NCBI RefSeq assembly: GCF_000585375.1
Contig: NZ_KK073874.1
Coordinates: 5,789,864 to 5,853,863, forward strand
DNA length: 64,000 bases
Direction: 5' to 3'
Source: Cryptosporangium arvum DSM 44712
Lineage (GTDB): Bacteria; Actinomycetota; Actinomycetes; Mycobacteriales; Cryptosporangiaceae
The notes below the pieces were generated by a model. That model had not been told where the DNA came from. It did not search any database and saw only the letters and a list, made by a program, of their open reading frames with translations. This document shows, piece by piece, positions 1 to 10,095 of this stretch. A program made the position numbers and the translations under genes. Position 1 is the first letter of the stretch, and each line of letters opens with the position of its first letter.

Positions 1-1
1 T

Positions 2-2708
<2,707 letters not shown>

Positions 2709-2712
<4 letters not shown>

Positions 2713-3206
2713 CCCTCGATTGTGGCGGCGAACGTCGTGAGTTCGGCGAGGGCCTCGGCGGCGCTCGGGGCGTTCGCCGGGTCGACCAGCCACTGGAGCA
2801 TGAGGCCGGTCAGCAGCGCGAGCGGCACCGAACCGCCGAGGCCGTCCCGGCCCTCCCGCTGGCCGGCCGCGAGGTGTTCACGCACCTCGGGTGAGCGCTG
2901 GGCCTGCACCGCGGCTTCGAGCTGGGCCACCCACAGCTGCCGGTGGGTGGTGAACGTGTCGATCAGGGCCTGCCAGCGCTCGGCCGGCGACTCGGCCGCG
3001 CCGCGCCGCGCGAGCTCGGCCGACAGCTCCTCCATCGCCTCGACCAGCGCCTGGGTGAGCAGCGCGTCCTTGCTTCCGAAGTGGTAGCCGATCGCGGCGT
3101 GGTTGACGTCCGCGGCCTGAGCGATGTCCCGGACGGTGGTGTGCGCCCAGCCGCGCTCGATCAGGCAGCGTTTCGCGCCCCGGAGCAGGTCCTCACGGTT
3201 TCCCAT
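2709..3206 (-). CDS. TetR/AcrR family regulator
   Basis: The product has 165 residues and starts MGNREDLLRGAKRCLIERGW. The N-terminal HTH contains TTVRDIAQAADVNHAAIGYHFGSKDAL, the classic TetR recognition region, followed by a short all-helical ligand domain. The ATG at 3206 is preceded by TATGGT and exactly six bases, so the transcript is probably leaderless. That -10 box lies inside the CCATATGG operator array shared with the divergent FAD monooxygenase, which suggests autorepression and control of that enzyme. The gene is coupled by ATGA overlap to the downstream cyclotransferase. The inducer is unknown. Confidence 0.85.
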
Positions 3207-3212
3207 GACCTG

Positions 3213-3254
3213 ACCATATGGTTTATCCAAATGGATTGACCATATGGATAAACT
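3213..3254. promoter_or_regulatory. Divergent promoter with three CCATATGG-type boxes
   Basis: Three eight-base boxes, CCATATGG (3214-3221), CCAAATGG (3227-3234) and CCATATGG (3240-3247), are spaced exactly 13 bp apart between the TetR gene and the FAD monooxygenase. The outer arms GTTTATCC (3221-3228) and GGATAAAC (3246-3253) form a further inverted repeat. Probable -10 boxes are TATGGT (reverse, 3218-3213) and TAAACT (forward, 3249-3254), so repressor bound here would cover both promoters. Confidence 0.7.
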
Positions 3255-3261
3255 CCGGTCC

Positions 3262-4284
3262 ATGACGAATTCGGTGTTGATCTCGGGGGCGAGCGTGGCC
3301 GGCCCCACCCTCGCCTGGTACCTGCGCCGGGCCGGTCACGAGGTGACCGTCGTCGAGCGCGCCCCGGCGTTACGCGACAGCGGATACGCGGTCGACTTCC
3401 GCGGGGCGGCGCTCGACGTCCTGGTCGAGCTGGGCGTCCTCGACGAGGTCCGTGCGCACGCCACCGGCGCGCGGGGCACCGTGCTCGTCGACGCGTCCGG
3501 CGCCGAGACCGCGCGCTGGGGCGCCGAGGCGCTCGGCGGCGACCTGGAGGTCCCCAAGCGCGAGCTGACCCGCATCCTGCACCGGGCCACGGCGGACGGG
3601 ATCGAGTACCTCTTCGACGACTCGATCGTCGGGCTGACGTCCGGCACCGTCCACTTCGAACGGGCCCGGCCCCGCGGGTTCGACCTCGTGATCGGTGCGG
3701 ACGGCGTCCACTCGAAGGTCCGGGAGCTCGTCTTCGGCTCCGGCCTGCGTCACCTCGGCCTGTCCGGCGCCGGGTTCAGCACCGACGACTTCCTCGGCCT
3801 CGACCGCACCGGCGTGCTGCAGCCCGGCGAGGGCACCGCGGTCTACCTGTTCGGCGCCGGCGACCGGCTCACGGTCAGCCTGTCGTTCGCGACCAACTCG
3901 CCCGCCCTGGACCGGCGGCCCCGCGCCGAGCAGGAACACGCCGTGCGCACCGTGTTCGCCGGGCACGGCTGGGTCGTTCCCCGCCTGCTCGACGCGATGA
4001 GCGCCGCGCCGGACTTCTACTTCGCCTCGAGCGGCCAGGTCGAGCTCGACCGCTGGCACCGCGGCCGGGTCGCCCTGGTCGGCGACGCGGGGTACTGCGC
4101 CGCACCCACCAGCGGGATGGGCACCTCGCAGGCCCTGATCGGGGCGCGCACCCTCGCGAAGCACCTGGCGGCGTCCGGCGATCCCGAAGCCGCCTTCCGC
4201 GCGTACGAACAGGAACTACGCCCCTACGTCGACGCCAATCAAGCCGCCGGCCGCGAGGCCGCCGCGTTGTTCGGCGCCGGATGA
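3262..4284 (+). CDS. FAD-dependent monooxygenase (TetX/PHBH-like)
   Basis: The product has 340 residues. The FAD-binding GASVAGPTLAWYLRRAGHEV lies at the N-terminus and contains the GxSxxGxxxA variant typical of this branch. The DG-motif stretch LVIGADGVHSKVRELVF and the GDAGYCAAPTSGMGTSQALIGARTLAKHL stretch follow. It probably hydroxylates a small aromatic or drug-like molecule with NAD(P)H. The divergent TetR gene and the operator covering both promoters suggest substrate induction. The ATG at 3262 lies 7 nt after TAAACT, consistent with a leaderless mRNA. An in-frame ATG at 3244 lies inside the operator and is less likely. Confidence 0.8.
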   Translation: MTNSVLISGASVAGPTLAWYLRRAGHEVTVVERAPALRDSGYAVDFRGAALDVLVELGVLDEVRAHATGARGTVLVDASGAETARWGAEALGGDLEVPKRELTRILHRATADGIEYLFDDSIVGLTSGTVHFERARPRGFDLVIGADGVHSKVRELVFGSGLRHLGLSGAGFSTDDFLGLDRTGVLQPGEGTAVYLFGAGDRLTVSLSFATNSPALDRRPRAEQEHAVRTVFAGHGWVVPRLLDAMSAAPDFYFASSGQVELDRWHRGRVALVGDAGYCAAPTSGMGTSQALIGARTLAKHLAASGDPEAAFRAYEQELRPYVDANQAAGREAAALFGAG

Positions 4285-4289
4285 GACCG

Positions 4290-5594
4290 TCACTCCGCGG
4301 CGAGCAGCCCGGCGATCGGCCGGCGGCTGCTCCACCAGGCCGGCAGCAGCGTCGCGACGAGCATCAGCGCCAGCTCCCCGGCCGCGGTCACCGCGACCGC
4401 TCCGAACCCGGCGGCGGGCGCCGCACCGGCCGCCCACACCCCGGCGACGGTCACGACCCCGACCGCCACCGCCCCGACCAGCGCGGCCGTGACCACGTAG
4501 AGGACGGCCTCCCAGGCGGCGGCCCCGACCACGACCCCGGCCGTCCCGCCGCTCGCCTGCACCAGCGCGGCCTCCCGGTCCCGCGCACCCGACGCCATGA
4601 CGACGGTCACCGCGGCGCCCAGCACCGACAACACCAGCGGCCCGCCGATCAGCAGCACCACCGCGGCGATCCCCACCGACCCCGACCGCGCGACCCCGTT
4701 CGCCGCGTACAGGCTGCCGGGCAGCGCGACCGCCACGACCAGCGGACTCATCGTCGCCGAGCTGCGCCCGACGCGGTGCAGCGCACCGGCCCGGGCCAGG
4801 AACCAGGACGACGAGGCGGTCGCGGGGACGACGCTCGTCCAGGCCCGCATCACGGCCGGGTAGAGCACCGGCCCGAGGCACGCCGACAGGCTCGCGACCA
4901 GCAGGCCGGTGAGCAGCAGCGGCGGCTCGAGGTTCTCGGCCGGGCGGCCGGGCAGGCTCCGGACGATCGTTCCGGCCAGCGCGGCCAGGAGCGCGGCCGC
5001 GACCCAGCGCACGACGCCCATCCTGGTCGTCGGCGGGTCGGGGTCACGCAGCACGGCCAGCCCATTGACCCGGGCGGCGCGCCGCGCGCTGCCGCCCCCG
5101 GCGAACAGCACCACGACCGCCACGAACACCACCACGCTGACGTAACCGCGCGGGCCGAACACGACGTCGACGGAACCGAGCCCCTCGCTGTCGGCCACGA
5201 CGCGTGCGAACAGCGGTCGGACCACCGGGAGCGCGACGAGCGTGCCGGCCACCGCCCCGATCAGGGCCACCACGACCAGCTGCGTGGACACCACGAGCCG
5301 CACGGTGGACGGTCCGATGCCGGTCAGCTGCCACAGTGCGTAATCGCGCTGCTGGAGCACGACGGTCAGGCCGGCCGCCGAGCTCAGCACCACGACCGCC
5401 GCGACCGTCGTCGTGACGACCATCAGGCCGCCGATCGCGTACAGCGCGAGGCCGGCGTTCCCCCCGGCGCGCGCGGCGGTCTCGAGCGCGGTCGCCGCGA
5501 CGTCGAGCACCGCCGCCGTGGCCGCCGCGACCACCGTCACCCCGAGCCAGATCCGCGCTTTCGCCCGGAGCTCGTTCACCACGAGCCGCAGCAT
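4290..5594 (-). CDS. ABC transporter permease, FtsX-like
   Basis: The product is a 434-residue integral membrane protein with about eight hydrophobic segments. The FtsX-type region (GLTVVLQQRDYALWQLTGIG and following) carries the QRxxA-LxxxG signature of MacB/FtsX permeases. It is half the length of the large duplicated permeases of this class. Its start overlaps the stop of the ATPase gene (TGATG at 5592-5596), so the pair forms one exporter. It ends 5 bp from the convergent FAD monooxygenase gene. The cargo is unknown, and lipoprotein, peptide or drug export are family possibilities. Confidence 0.8.
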   Translation of the reverse strand: MLRLVVNELRAKARIWLGVTVVAAATAAVLDVAATALETAARAGGNAGLALYAIGGLMVVTTTVAAVVVLSSAAGLTVVLQQRDYALWQLTGIGPSTVRLVVSTQLVVVALIGAVAGTLVALPVVRPLFARVVADSEGLGSVDVVFGPRGYVSVVVFVAVVVLFAGGGSARRAARVNGLAVLRDPDPPTTRMGVVRWVAAALLAALAGTIVRSLPGRPAENLEPPLLLTGLLVASLSACLGPVLYPAVMRAWTSVVPATASSSWFLARAGALHRVGRSSATMSPLVVAVALPGSLYAANGVARSGSVGIAAVVLLIGGPLVLSVLGAAVTVVMASGARDREAALVQASGGTAGVVVGAAAWEAVLYVVTAALVGAVAVGVVTVAGVWAAGAAPAAGFGAVAVTAAGELALMLVATLLPAWWSSRRPIAGLLAAE

Positions 5595-6310
5595 CAGACG
5601 GCTTCGCTCGCCGCGCCGACCGCGGCGAGCACCTCGGCCGGCCCGGGGTGGTGGAGCTCCGCGTGCAGGCGGCCGTCGCGCAGGACGAGGACGCGGTCGC
5701 CGCGGGCGGCGGCCTCCAGGTCGTGCGTCACCATGACGACCGCGCGGTCGCCGGTCGCCGCCTCGCGGAGCAGCCGGAGCACCGCGTCGCCCTTCGCGGT
5801 GTCGAGCGCGCCGGTCGGTTCGTCGGCGAACACCAGGTCGGGCCGCATCGCGAGCACCCGCGCGATGGCCACCCGCTGCTGCTGACCCCCGGAGAGCTGC
5901 GCGGGCTTGTACCGGACCCGGTCGCTCAACCCGACCCGCTCGATCGCCGCGGCGATGTCGTCGGAGCTGATCGGGCGCCGGGCCAGCCGTGCCGGCAGCG
6001 CGACGTTGTCCCGGACCGTGAGCGAGGTGATCAGGTTGTAGGACTGGAACACGAACCCCACGTGGTCGCGCCGGAACGCGGCGAGCGCGCGCCGGCTCAG
6101 CCCGGCCAGCGGGGTGCCGAGGATCGAGACGTCCCCCGACGTGACCGCCTCGAGGCCGGCGAGGCAGTACAGCAGCGTCGACTTGCCCGAGCCGCTCGGC
6201 CCGACGATCGCGACGAGTTCGCCGGGTTCGACGTGCAGCGAGATCCCCCGCAGGACGGGCTCGGCGGCGCCGAAGCTCTTGGTGACCTCGCGCGCCTCGA
6301 GAACGCTCAT
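5594..6310 (-). CDS. ABC transporter ATP-binding protein (MacB/LolD-like)
   Basis: The product has 238 residues. Walker A is GPSGSGKST, the Q-loop is FVFQSYNLITSLTVRDN, the signature is LSGGQQQR, and Walker B is LVFADEPTGALD followed by the H-loop VTHD. This arrangement is typical of LolD/MacB ATPases that pair with FtsX permeases. MSVLEAREV at 6310 is the natural N-terminus. Longer in-frame starts run into the upstream gene. It is coupled by one-base overlaps to the NTF2-like gene before it and the permease after it, giving a three-gene operon read toward lower coordinates. Confidence 0.9.
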   Translation of the reverse strand: MSVLEAREVTKSFGAAEPVLRGISLHVEPGELVAIVGPSGSGKSTLLYCLAGLEAVTSGDVSILGTPLAGLSRRALAAFRRDHVGFVFQSYNLITSLTVRDNVALPARLARRPISSDDIAAAIERVGLSDRVRYKPAQLSGGQQQRVAIARVLAMRPDLVFADEPTGALDTAKGDAVLRLLREAATGDRAVVMVTHDLEAAARGDRVLVLRDGRLHAELHHPGPAEVLAAVGAASEAV

Positions 6311-6675
6311 CAGTCGGTCAGCAGCAGCGTGTAGACGGATCGGATCAGGCCGTCGCGCACCAGCGCGATGTCGACCCCGCGCACGACCGGCGGCTGCCCC
6401 GCCGGACCGAAGTTCCAGGTCAGGTAGCCCAGGTCGTGGTTGACGTAGACCGCGCCGGCCGGGGTGAAGACGAAGCCGGGCGCGCGATCGAGAATGTTCT
6501 GCGCCTTGGCGTCGAGGGCGTCGTGGCCGACGACGATCTCGTCCGGATCGGAGAACTGGACGTCGGGCGCGTAGGTCCGGCGGATCGCCGCCCGGCGGCG
6601 CTCGCCGTCGCGCTCGTTGAAGACCTCCAGGAGGTTGGCGCTCATGAGTTCCTCGATCGTCGCCACGGCGGGCAC
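6310..6675 (-). CDS. SnoaL/NTF2-like fold protein
   Basis: The product has 121 residues and matches the small NTF2-like (SnoaL-like) alpha+beta barrel. The key pattern is YAPDVQFSDPDEIVVGHDAL, then GYLTWNFGPAG and VVRGVDIALVRDGLI near the C-terminus. Members are enzymes (isomerases, cyclases) or ligand-binding proteins, and the reaction here is unknown. The GTG at 6675 is used because homologues as I recall them include the TIEELM segment. An alternative ATG at 6645 has a good GAGGA site. It is the first gene of an operon with the ABC exporter and lies 19 bp from the divergent MarR gene. Confidence 0.7.
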   Translation of the reverse strand: MPAVATIEELMSANLLEVFNERDGERRRAAIRRTYAPDVQFSDPDEIVVGHDALDAKAQNILDRAPGFVFTPAGAVYVNHDLGYLTWNFGPAGQPPVVRGVDIALVRDGLIRSVYTLLLTD

Positions 6676-6682
6676 CTTTCGC

Positions 6683-6688
6683 TAGTTT
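6683..6688 (+). promoter_or_regulatory. -10 box of MarR gene (leaderless)
   Basis: TAGTTT ends exactly six bases before the GTG at 6695. No ribosome site is present, so transcription probably starts at or next to the start codon. Confidence 0.55.
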
Positions 6689-6694
6689 CAAGAA

Positions 6695-7144
6695 GTGGAG
6701 GGACGTCTCAATCCGCTGGAGCTGCGGGCCTGGCGCGGTCTGATCGAGACCACCGCGCTGCTGCGGTACCGCTCCGACCGGCTGCTGATGGAGGATTCCG
6801 GGCTGTCGGGCAGCGACTACCCGATCCTGGTGACACTGCACGAGCGCGGCGACGAGCCGGTGCGGTCGGTGGAGCTCGCCGGGCTGATCGGCTGGGAGCA
6901 GAGCCGGCTCTCGCATCAGCTGGCGCGGATGGAGCGTCGCGGCCTGATCCGCCGGCAGACCCACCGCGCCGACAGCCGCGGTTCAGAGGTGCATCTGACC
7001 GCCGAGGGACGCACCGTTTTCCTGGCGGCCGCGGCGGCGCACTCGCGGGCCGTCCGGACCCTCTTCGCCGACGTGCTGGACGACCGTCAGCTGGAGGCGC
7101 TCGCCGACGCGATGGAGACCGTGCGCAGGCACCTGGAGAACTGA
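6695..7144 (+). CDS. MarR family regulator
   Basis: The product has 149 residues with a winged-helix core. The recognition region is VELAGLIGWEQSRLSHQLARMERRGLI, and the wing is RRQTHRADSRGSEVHLTAEGR with the conserved DxRxxxxxLT pattern. It sits back to back with the NTF2-like/ABC operon, only 19 bp away. It is therefore the likely repressor of that exporter and of itself. The GTG start is supported by the TAGTTT -10 box six bases upstream. The ligand is unknown. Confidence 0.85.
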   Translation: MEGRLNPLELRAWRGLIETTALLRYRSDRLLMEDSGLSGSDYPILVTLHERGDEPVRSVELAGLIGWEQSRLSHQLARMERRGLIRRQTHRADSRGSEVHLTAEGRTVFLAAAAAHSRAVRTLFADVLDDRQLEALADAMETVRRHLEN

Positions 7145-7181
7145 AGCCACGTCCGCGAACTTACATGACGCGTCATGCAAG

Positions 7182-7733
7182 TCAAGGGCCGAGCATCGCC
7201 CGGGCCAACCGGTCCAGCGCCGCGGTGATCGCGGCCCGGTCCTCGCCGCGATCCCGCTGGTGCTGGTAGAGCTCGGGAGCCAGCGGCGCCAGCAGGACGT
7301 CGACGAGCGCGTCCGGCCCGGGCGTGCCCGCCGCGACGAGCAGCGAGCGCACGTGCGCGCTCCAGAACCCGTAGGCGCCGGTGCGGAACCGCGCGGCCCC
7401 GGTCTCGCCGCCGAGCGCGAGCGGCAGGTGCTCGTCGAGCAGCTCGACCATGGCGGCGTAGAAGGCGGCCAGCCGCTCGGCCGGTGACGCGCCCGGCCCC
7501 AGCGGCGGCTCCCCCCGGATGAGCCGCTCCTGGAGCTCGCGTTCGTGCTCGTCGAGGAGGGCGAGGGCCACCTCGGCGGGGTCACGGTAGCGGCGGTAGA
7601 GCGTGGCCCGGCCGATGCCGGCGGCACGGGCGAGATCTTCCATCGTGACCGCACGCGGGTCCTTCTCGCGGAACAGGCGCCGGGCCGCGTCGAGAACGCG
7701 GGCCCGGTTGCGGGCCGCGTCAGCACGCTCCAT
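7182..7733 (-). CDS. TetR/AcrR family regulator
   Basis: The product has 183 residues and begins MERADAARNRARVLDAARRL. The HTH VTMEDLARAAGIGRATLYRRYRDPAEV is intact, and a helical effector domain follows. The ATG at 7733 stands six bases after TACAGT (7745-7740), so the message is probably leaderless, and a longer N-terminus would cross that promoter. The gene is divergent from a YdcZ-type exporter, with a TAAGTG/CACTTA operator between them. The inference is a local repressor of efflux. Confidence 0.85.
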   Translation of the reverse strand: MERADAARNRARVLDAARRLFREKDPRAVTMEDLARAAGIGRATLYRRYRDPAEVALALLDEHERELQERLIRGEPPLGPGASPAERLAAFYAAMVELLDEHLPLALGGETGAARFRTGAYGFWSAHVRSLLVAAGTPGPDALVDVLLAPLAPELYQHQRDRGEDRAAITAALDRLARAMLGP

Positions 7734-7739
7734 GCCGCC

Positions 7740-7745
7740 ACTGTA
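7740..7745 (-). promoter_or_regulatory. -10 box of TetR gene (leaderless)
   Basis: On the reverse strand TACAGT is followed by GGCGGC and then the ATG at 7733. Confidence 0.5.
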
Positions 7746-7758
7746 ACGACCCGGGGAA

Positions 7759-7781
7759 TAAGTGGACGGGCGTCTCACTTA
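7759..7781. promoter_or_regulatory. Probable TetR operator
   Basis: This is a 23-bp inverted repeat with arms TAAGTG (7759-7764) and CACTTA (7776-7781). It lies between the divergent TetR and YdcZ-type genes. Its size and position suit a TetR dimer site. Confidence 0.6.
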
Positions 7782-7821
7782 ATCGGAGACACGCATCCGC
7801 TCAGAGCATCGGGAGTTCGAC

Positions 7822-8727
7822 GTGGAACTGGCATCAGCGCTGTTCATCGGCTGTCTGCTGGCCGTGCAGGCATCCGCGAACCTGCAACTCACCCGGGGCC
7901 TCGGGACGCCATACGGCGCGGCGGCCGTACAGCTCGGCCTGGCGACGCTCGTGCTGCTCGTCGCCGCCGTCGCGACCGGTTCGCTCCCGGCAGCGGGTCC
8001 GGTGACCTGGTGGCATCTGCTCGGAGGCCTGGCCAGCCCGCTCTACATCACCAGCGGGATCCTGCTGTTCCCCCGACTCGGCGCGCTGACATCGGTGGCG
8101 CTGTTCGTCACCGGGCAGATGTTCGCGTCGCTGGCGCTGGATCTGGCCGGGCTGCTCGGCGTGTCCCGGCGTCCGCTCACGGGGGCGGTGGCGGTGGGTT
8201 CGGTCGCCGTGCTCGCCGGCATCACCGCGATCGTCCGCGCCCAGCGTCCCGCGCCGGCGTCCGCCGGGCCTGTGCCGGGCCCGGCGGCGGGGCGGATCGG
8301 ATGGCTGGGGCTGGGGCTGGTCGCCGGCGCGGTGCTGCCGATCCAGGGTGCGGTCAACGCGCGGCTGCGTGCCGATCTGCACGAGCCGCTCGCCGTCGCG
8401 CTGGTCAGCTTCGTCATCGCGACGATCGCGATCCTGGTCGTCGTGGTCGCGACCCGCACCCGGTTCCGGCCGGACCTCGGTGTGGTCCCCTGGTGGGGCT
8501 GGCTCGGGTGCCTCTGCGCCGCGACCTACGTCACCGGCACGTTCCTGCTGCTCCCGACGCTCGGCGCGGCCACGACGATCGCGCTGACCGTCACCGGCCA
8601 GCAGCTGGCCTCGGCCCTCATCGACCACGTCGGCGGGTTCCGCCTGGCCCGCCGCCCGCTGACCGCCGCCCGCTCCGGCGGCCTGGCCCTGCTGCTCCTC
8701 GGCTGTCTCCTGGTGCAGCTGGGATAG
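7822..8727 (+). CDS. DMT-superfamily transporter, tandem YdcZ (DUF606) domains
   Basis: The product is a 301-residue integral membrane protein with ten hydrophobic segments in two similar halves. Each half has the YdcZ pattern: QASANLQLTRGLGTP and IQGAVNARLRADLHEPL near the half starts, then LGALTSVALFVTGQM and LGAATTIALTVTGQQ. YdcZ proteins occur as small pairs in many bacteria, and here the two are fused. The role is likely small-molecule export. The GTG start has a GGGAG site at 7811-7815. Control by the divergent TetR is suggested by the operator between them. Confidence 0.8.
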   Translation: MELASALFIGCLLAVQASANLQLTRGLGTPYGAAAVQLGLATLVLLVAAVATGSLPAAGPVTWWHLLGGLASPLYITSGILLFPRLGALTSVALFVTGQMFASLALDLAGLLGVSRRPLTGAVAVGSVAVLAGITAIVRAQRPAPASAGPVPGPAAGRIGWLGLGLVAGAVLPIQGAVNARLRADLHEPLAVALVSFVIATIAILVVVVATRTRFRPDLGVVPWWGWLGCLCAATYVTGTFLLLPTLGAATTIALTVTGQQLASALIDHVGGFRLARRPLTAARSGGLALLLLGCLLVQLG

Positions 8728-8748
8728 CCACGGCCCCGGTGCCGTGGC
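8727..8748. terminator. Convergent hairpin between YdcZ-type and YihY genes
   Basis: GCCACGGC (8727-8734) and GCCGTGGC (8741-8748) form an 8-bp stem around a six-base loop in the 27-bp gap between convergent genes. No T-tract follows, as is common in high-GC actinomycetes. Confidence 0.5.
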
Positions 8749-8754
8749 CCCCGG

Positions 8755-9840
8755 CTAGTTCGTACTCAGGCCGCGATCGCTGCCCTTCTTGATCTTGCGG
8801 TCGTCACGGAGCTCGAGGAACGGCTCGTCCGTCGGGTCGTGGCCCGCGGCGATCGCCCGGCCGCGCTCCAGTTCGGCGTCGAGCTCGGCGCCGAGCAGGA
8901 TCGCGATGTTGCTGATCCACATCCAGACCAGGAACGCGATGACGCCGGCCAGCGTGCCGTACGTCTTGTTGTAGCTGGCGAAGTTGGCCAGGTAGAGCGC
9001 GAACGCGATCGACGCGACGATCCAGAGCAGCACCGCGAAGATGCCGCCGGGGCTCACCCAGCGGAACCCACCGGTCTTCGCGTTCGGCGACGCCCAGTAC
9101 AGGATCGCGAACATCAGGCTGATCAGGACGATGAGCACCGGCCACTTCACGATGCTCCAGGTGGTGACCGCGGCATCGCCGAGCCCGATCACGTCCCCCA
9201 CCACGCGGGCGAGGTCACCGGTGAAGATCACGATCGCCGCGGACACGACGAGCATCAGACCGACGACCGCGGTGACCCCGACTCGGATCGGCAGCGTCTT
9301 CCAGATCGGACGCCCCTCGGGGACGTCGTACACCGCGTTCGAGGCCCGCATGAACGCCGCCACGTACCCCGACGCCGACCAGAACGCGGCCACCAGACCG
9401 ACGATCGCCGCGATCCCCGCCCCACCGGAACTGTTCACCTGGGTCAGCACGGTGTCGACGAGTTCCTGCAGCTGCTTGTTCGGCGCGAGCTCGTTGACGG
9501 CGTTCGTCACGGTCTCCTTGCCGTCGCTGCCCAGCAGGCCGAGCAGCGAGACGATGACGATCGCCCCCGGGAAGATCGACAGGACGCCGTAGTAGGTCAG
9601 CGCGGCGGCCCAGTCGGACAGGTTGTCGCTCGAGAACTGGGTGAACGTGCGCTTGAGCGCCGCGAACAGCCCCTTGCCCTTCAGCTCGATGGGGCTGTCG
9701 GGGCCGGCGTCGGGCGGCACGGTCGACAGGTCGTTCGGCGCGTCGTCGCCGGTGCGGGTGCTTGCGGCCGCGTCGAGGTCGTAGTCGTCGGATCTTTCCG
9801 CGGATCTCTCCGCGCTGTCCTGCCGACGCTTTCCGAACAT
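8755..9840 (-). CDS. YihY/BrkB family inner-membrane protein
   Basis: The product has 361 residues. A hydrophilic N-terminal stretch of about 70 residues rich in Asp, Ser and Arg precedes the core. The core starts ALKRTFTQFSSDNLSDWAAALTYYGVLSIFPG, the hallmark of the family, and has six membrane helices. Two further family landmarks are GYVAAFMRASNAVYDVPEGRP and the FLVWMWISNIAILLGAELDAELER end. The family was once mislabelled RNase BN, and its function is unsettled. The ATG at 9840 is preceded by CGGAGGAAAACC, a strong ribosome site, so the upstream in-frame extension is rejected. Confidence 0.88.
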   Translation of the reverse strand: MFGKRRQDSAERSAERSDDYDLDAAASTRTGDDAPNDLSTVPPDAGPDSPIELKGKGLFAALKRTFTQFSSDNLSDWAAALTYYGVLSIFPGAIVIVSLLGLLGSDGKETVTNAVNELAPNKQLQELVDTVLTQVNSSGGAGIAAIVGLVAAFWSASGYVAAFMRASNAVYDVPEGRPIWKTLPIRVGVTAVVGLMLVVSAAIVIFTGDLARVVGDVIGLGDAAVTTWSIVKWPVLIVLISLMFAILYWASPNAKTGGFRWVSPGGIFAVLLWIVASIAFALYLANFASYNKTYGTLAGVIAFLVWMWISNIAILLGAELDAELERGRAIAAGHDPTDEPFLELRDDRKIKKGSDRGLSTN

Positions 9841-9958
9841 GGTTTTCCTCCGAGCTGTCGCACGCTTCTCTGGCGGCGATACCCGGCAAACCAGCTGATG
9901 AACGTGCCACTTGCCGGTCACCGTCCATTGGGGTCGCGCCCGGACGGGTTCCGGCGGG

Positions 9959-9977
9959 TCATAAGCCGCGGTTATGA
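9959..9977. promoter_or_regulatory. Palindrome upstream of korA
   Basis: TCATAAGCCGCGGTTATGA has arms TCATAA and TTATGA around CCGCGG. It lies in the 255-bp gap between the divergent YihY and korA genes and is the most AT-rich symmetric element there. It is a candidate operator for korAB, and no known regulator is assigned. Confidence 0.4.
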
Positions 9978-10095
9978 GGTCAACAGCAGATGCCACCTAC
10001 CGGGGCGACGCGGCCGGGGTGAGGCTGGTGAGCTGACGAACGCCTCTCCGGGGTTCGGCGCCGCCCCGCGCGGTGTGGCAGAGGAGGACAGCCGA

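Noticed and set aside
8839-10095. N-terminal extension of korA by 419 codons
   Set aside because: It is antisense to the YihY gene, while AGGAGG precedes the GTG at 10096 where KorA similarity starts.
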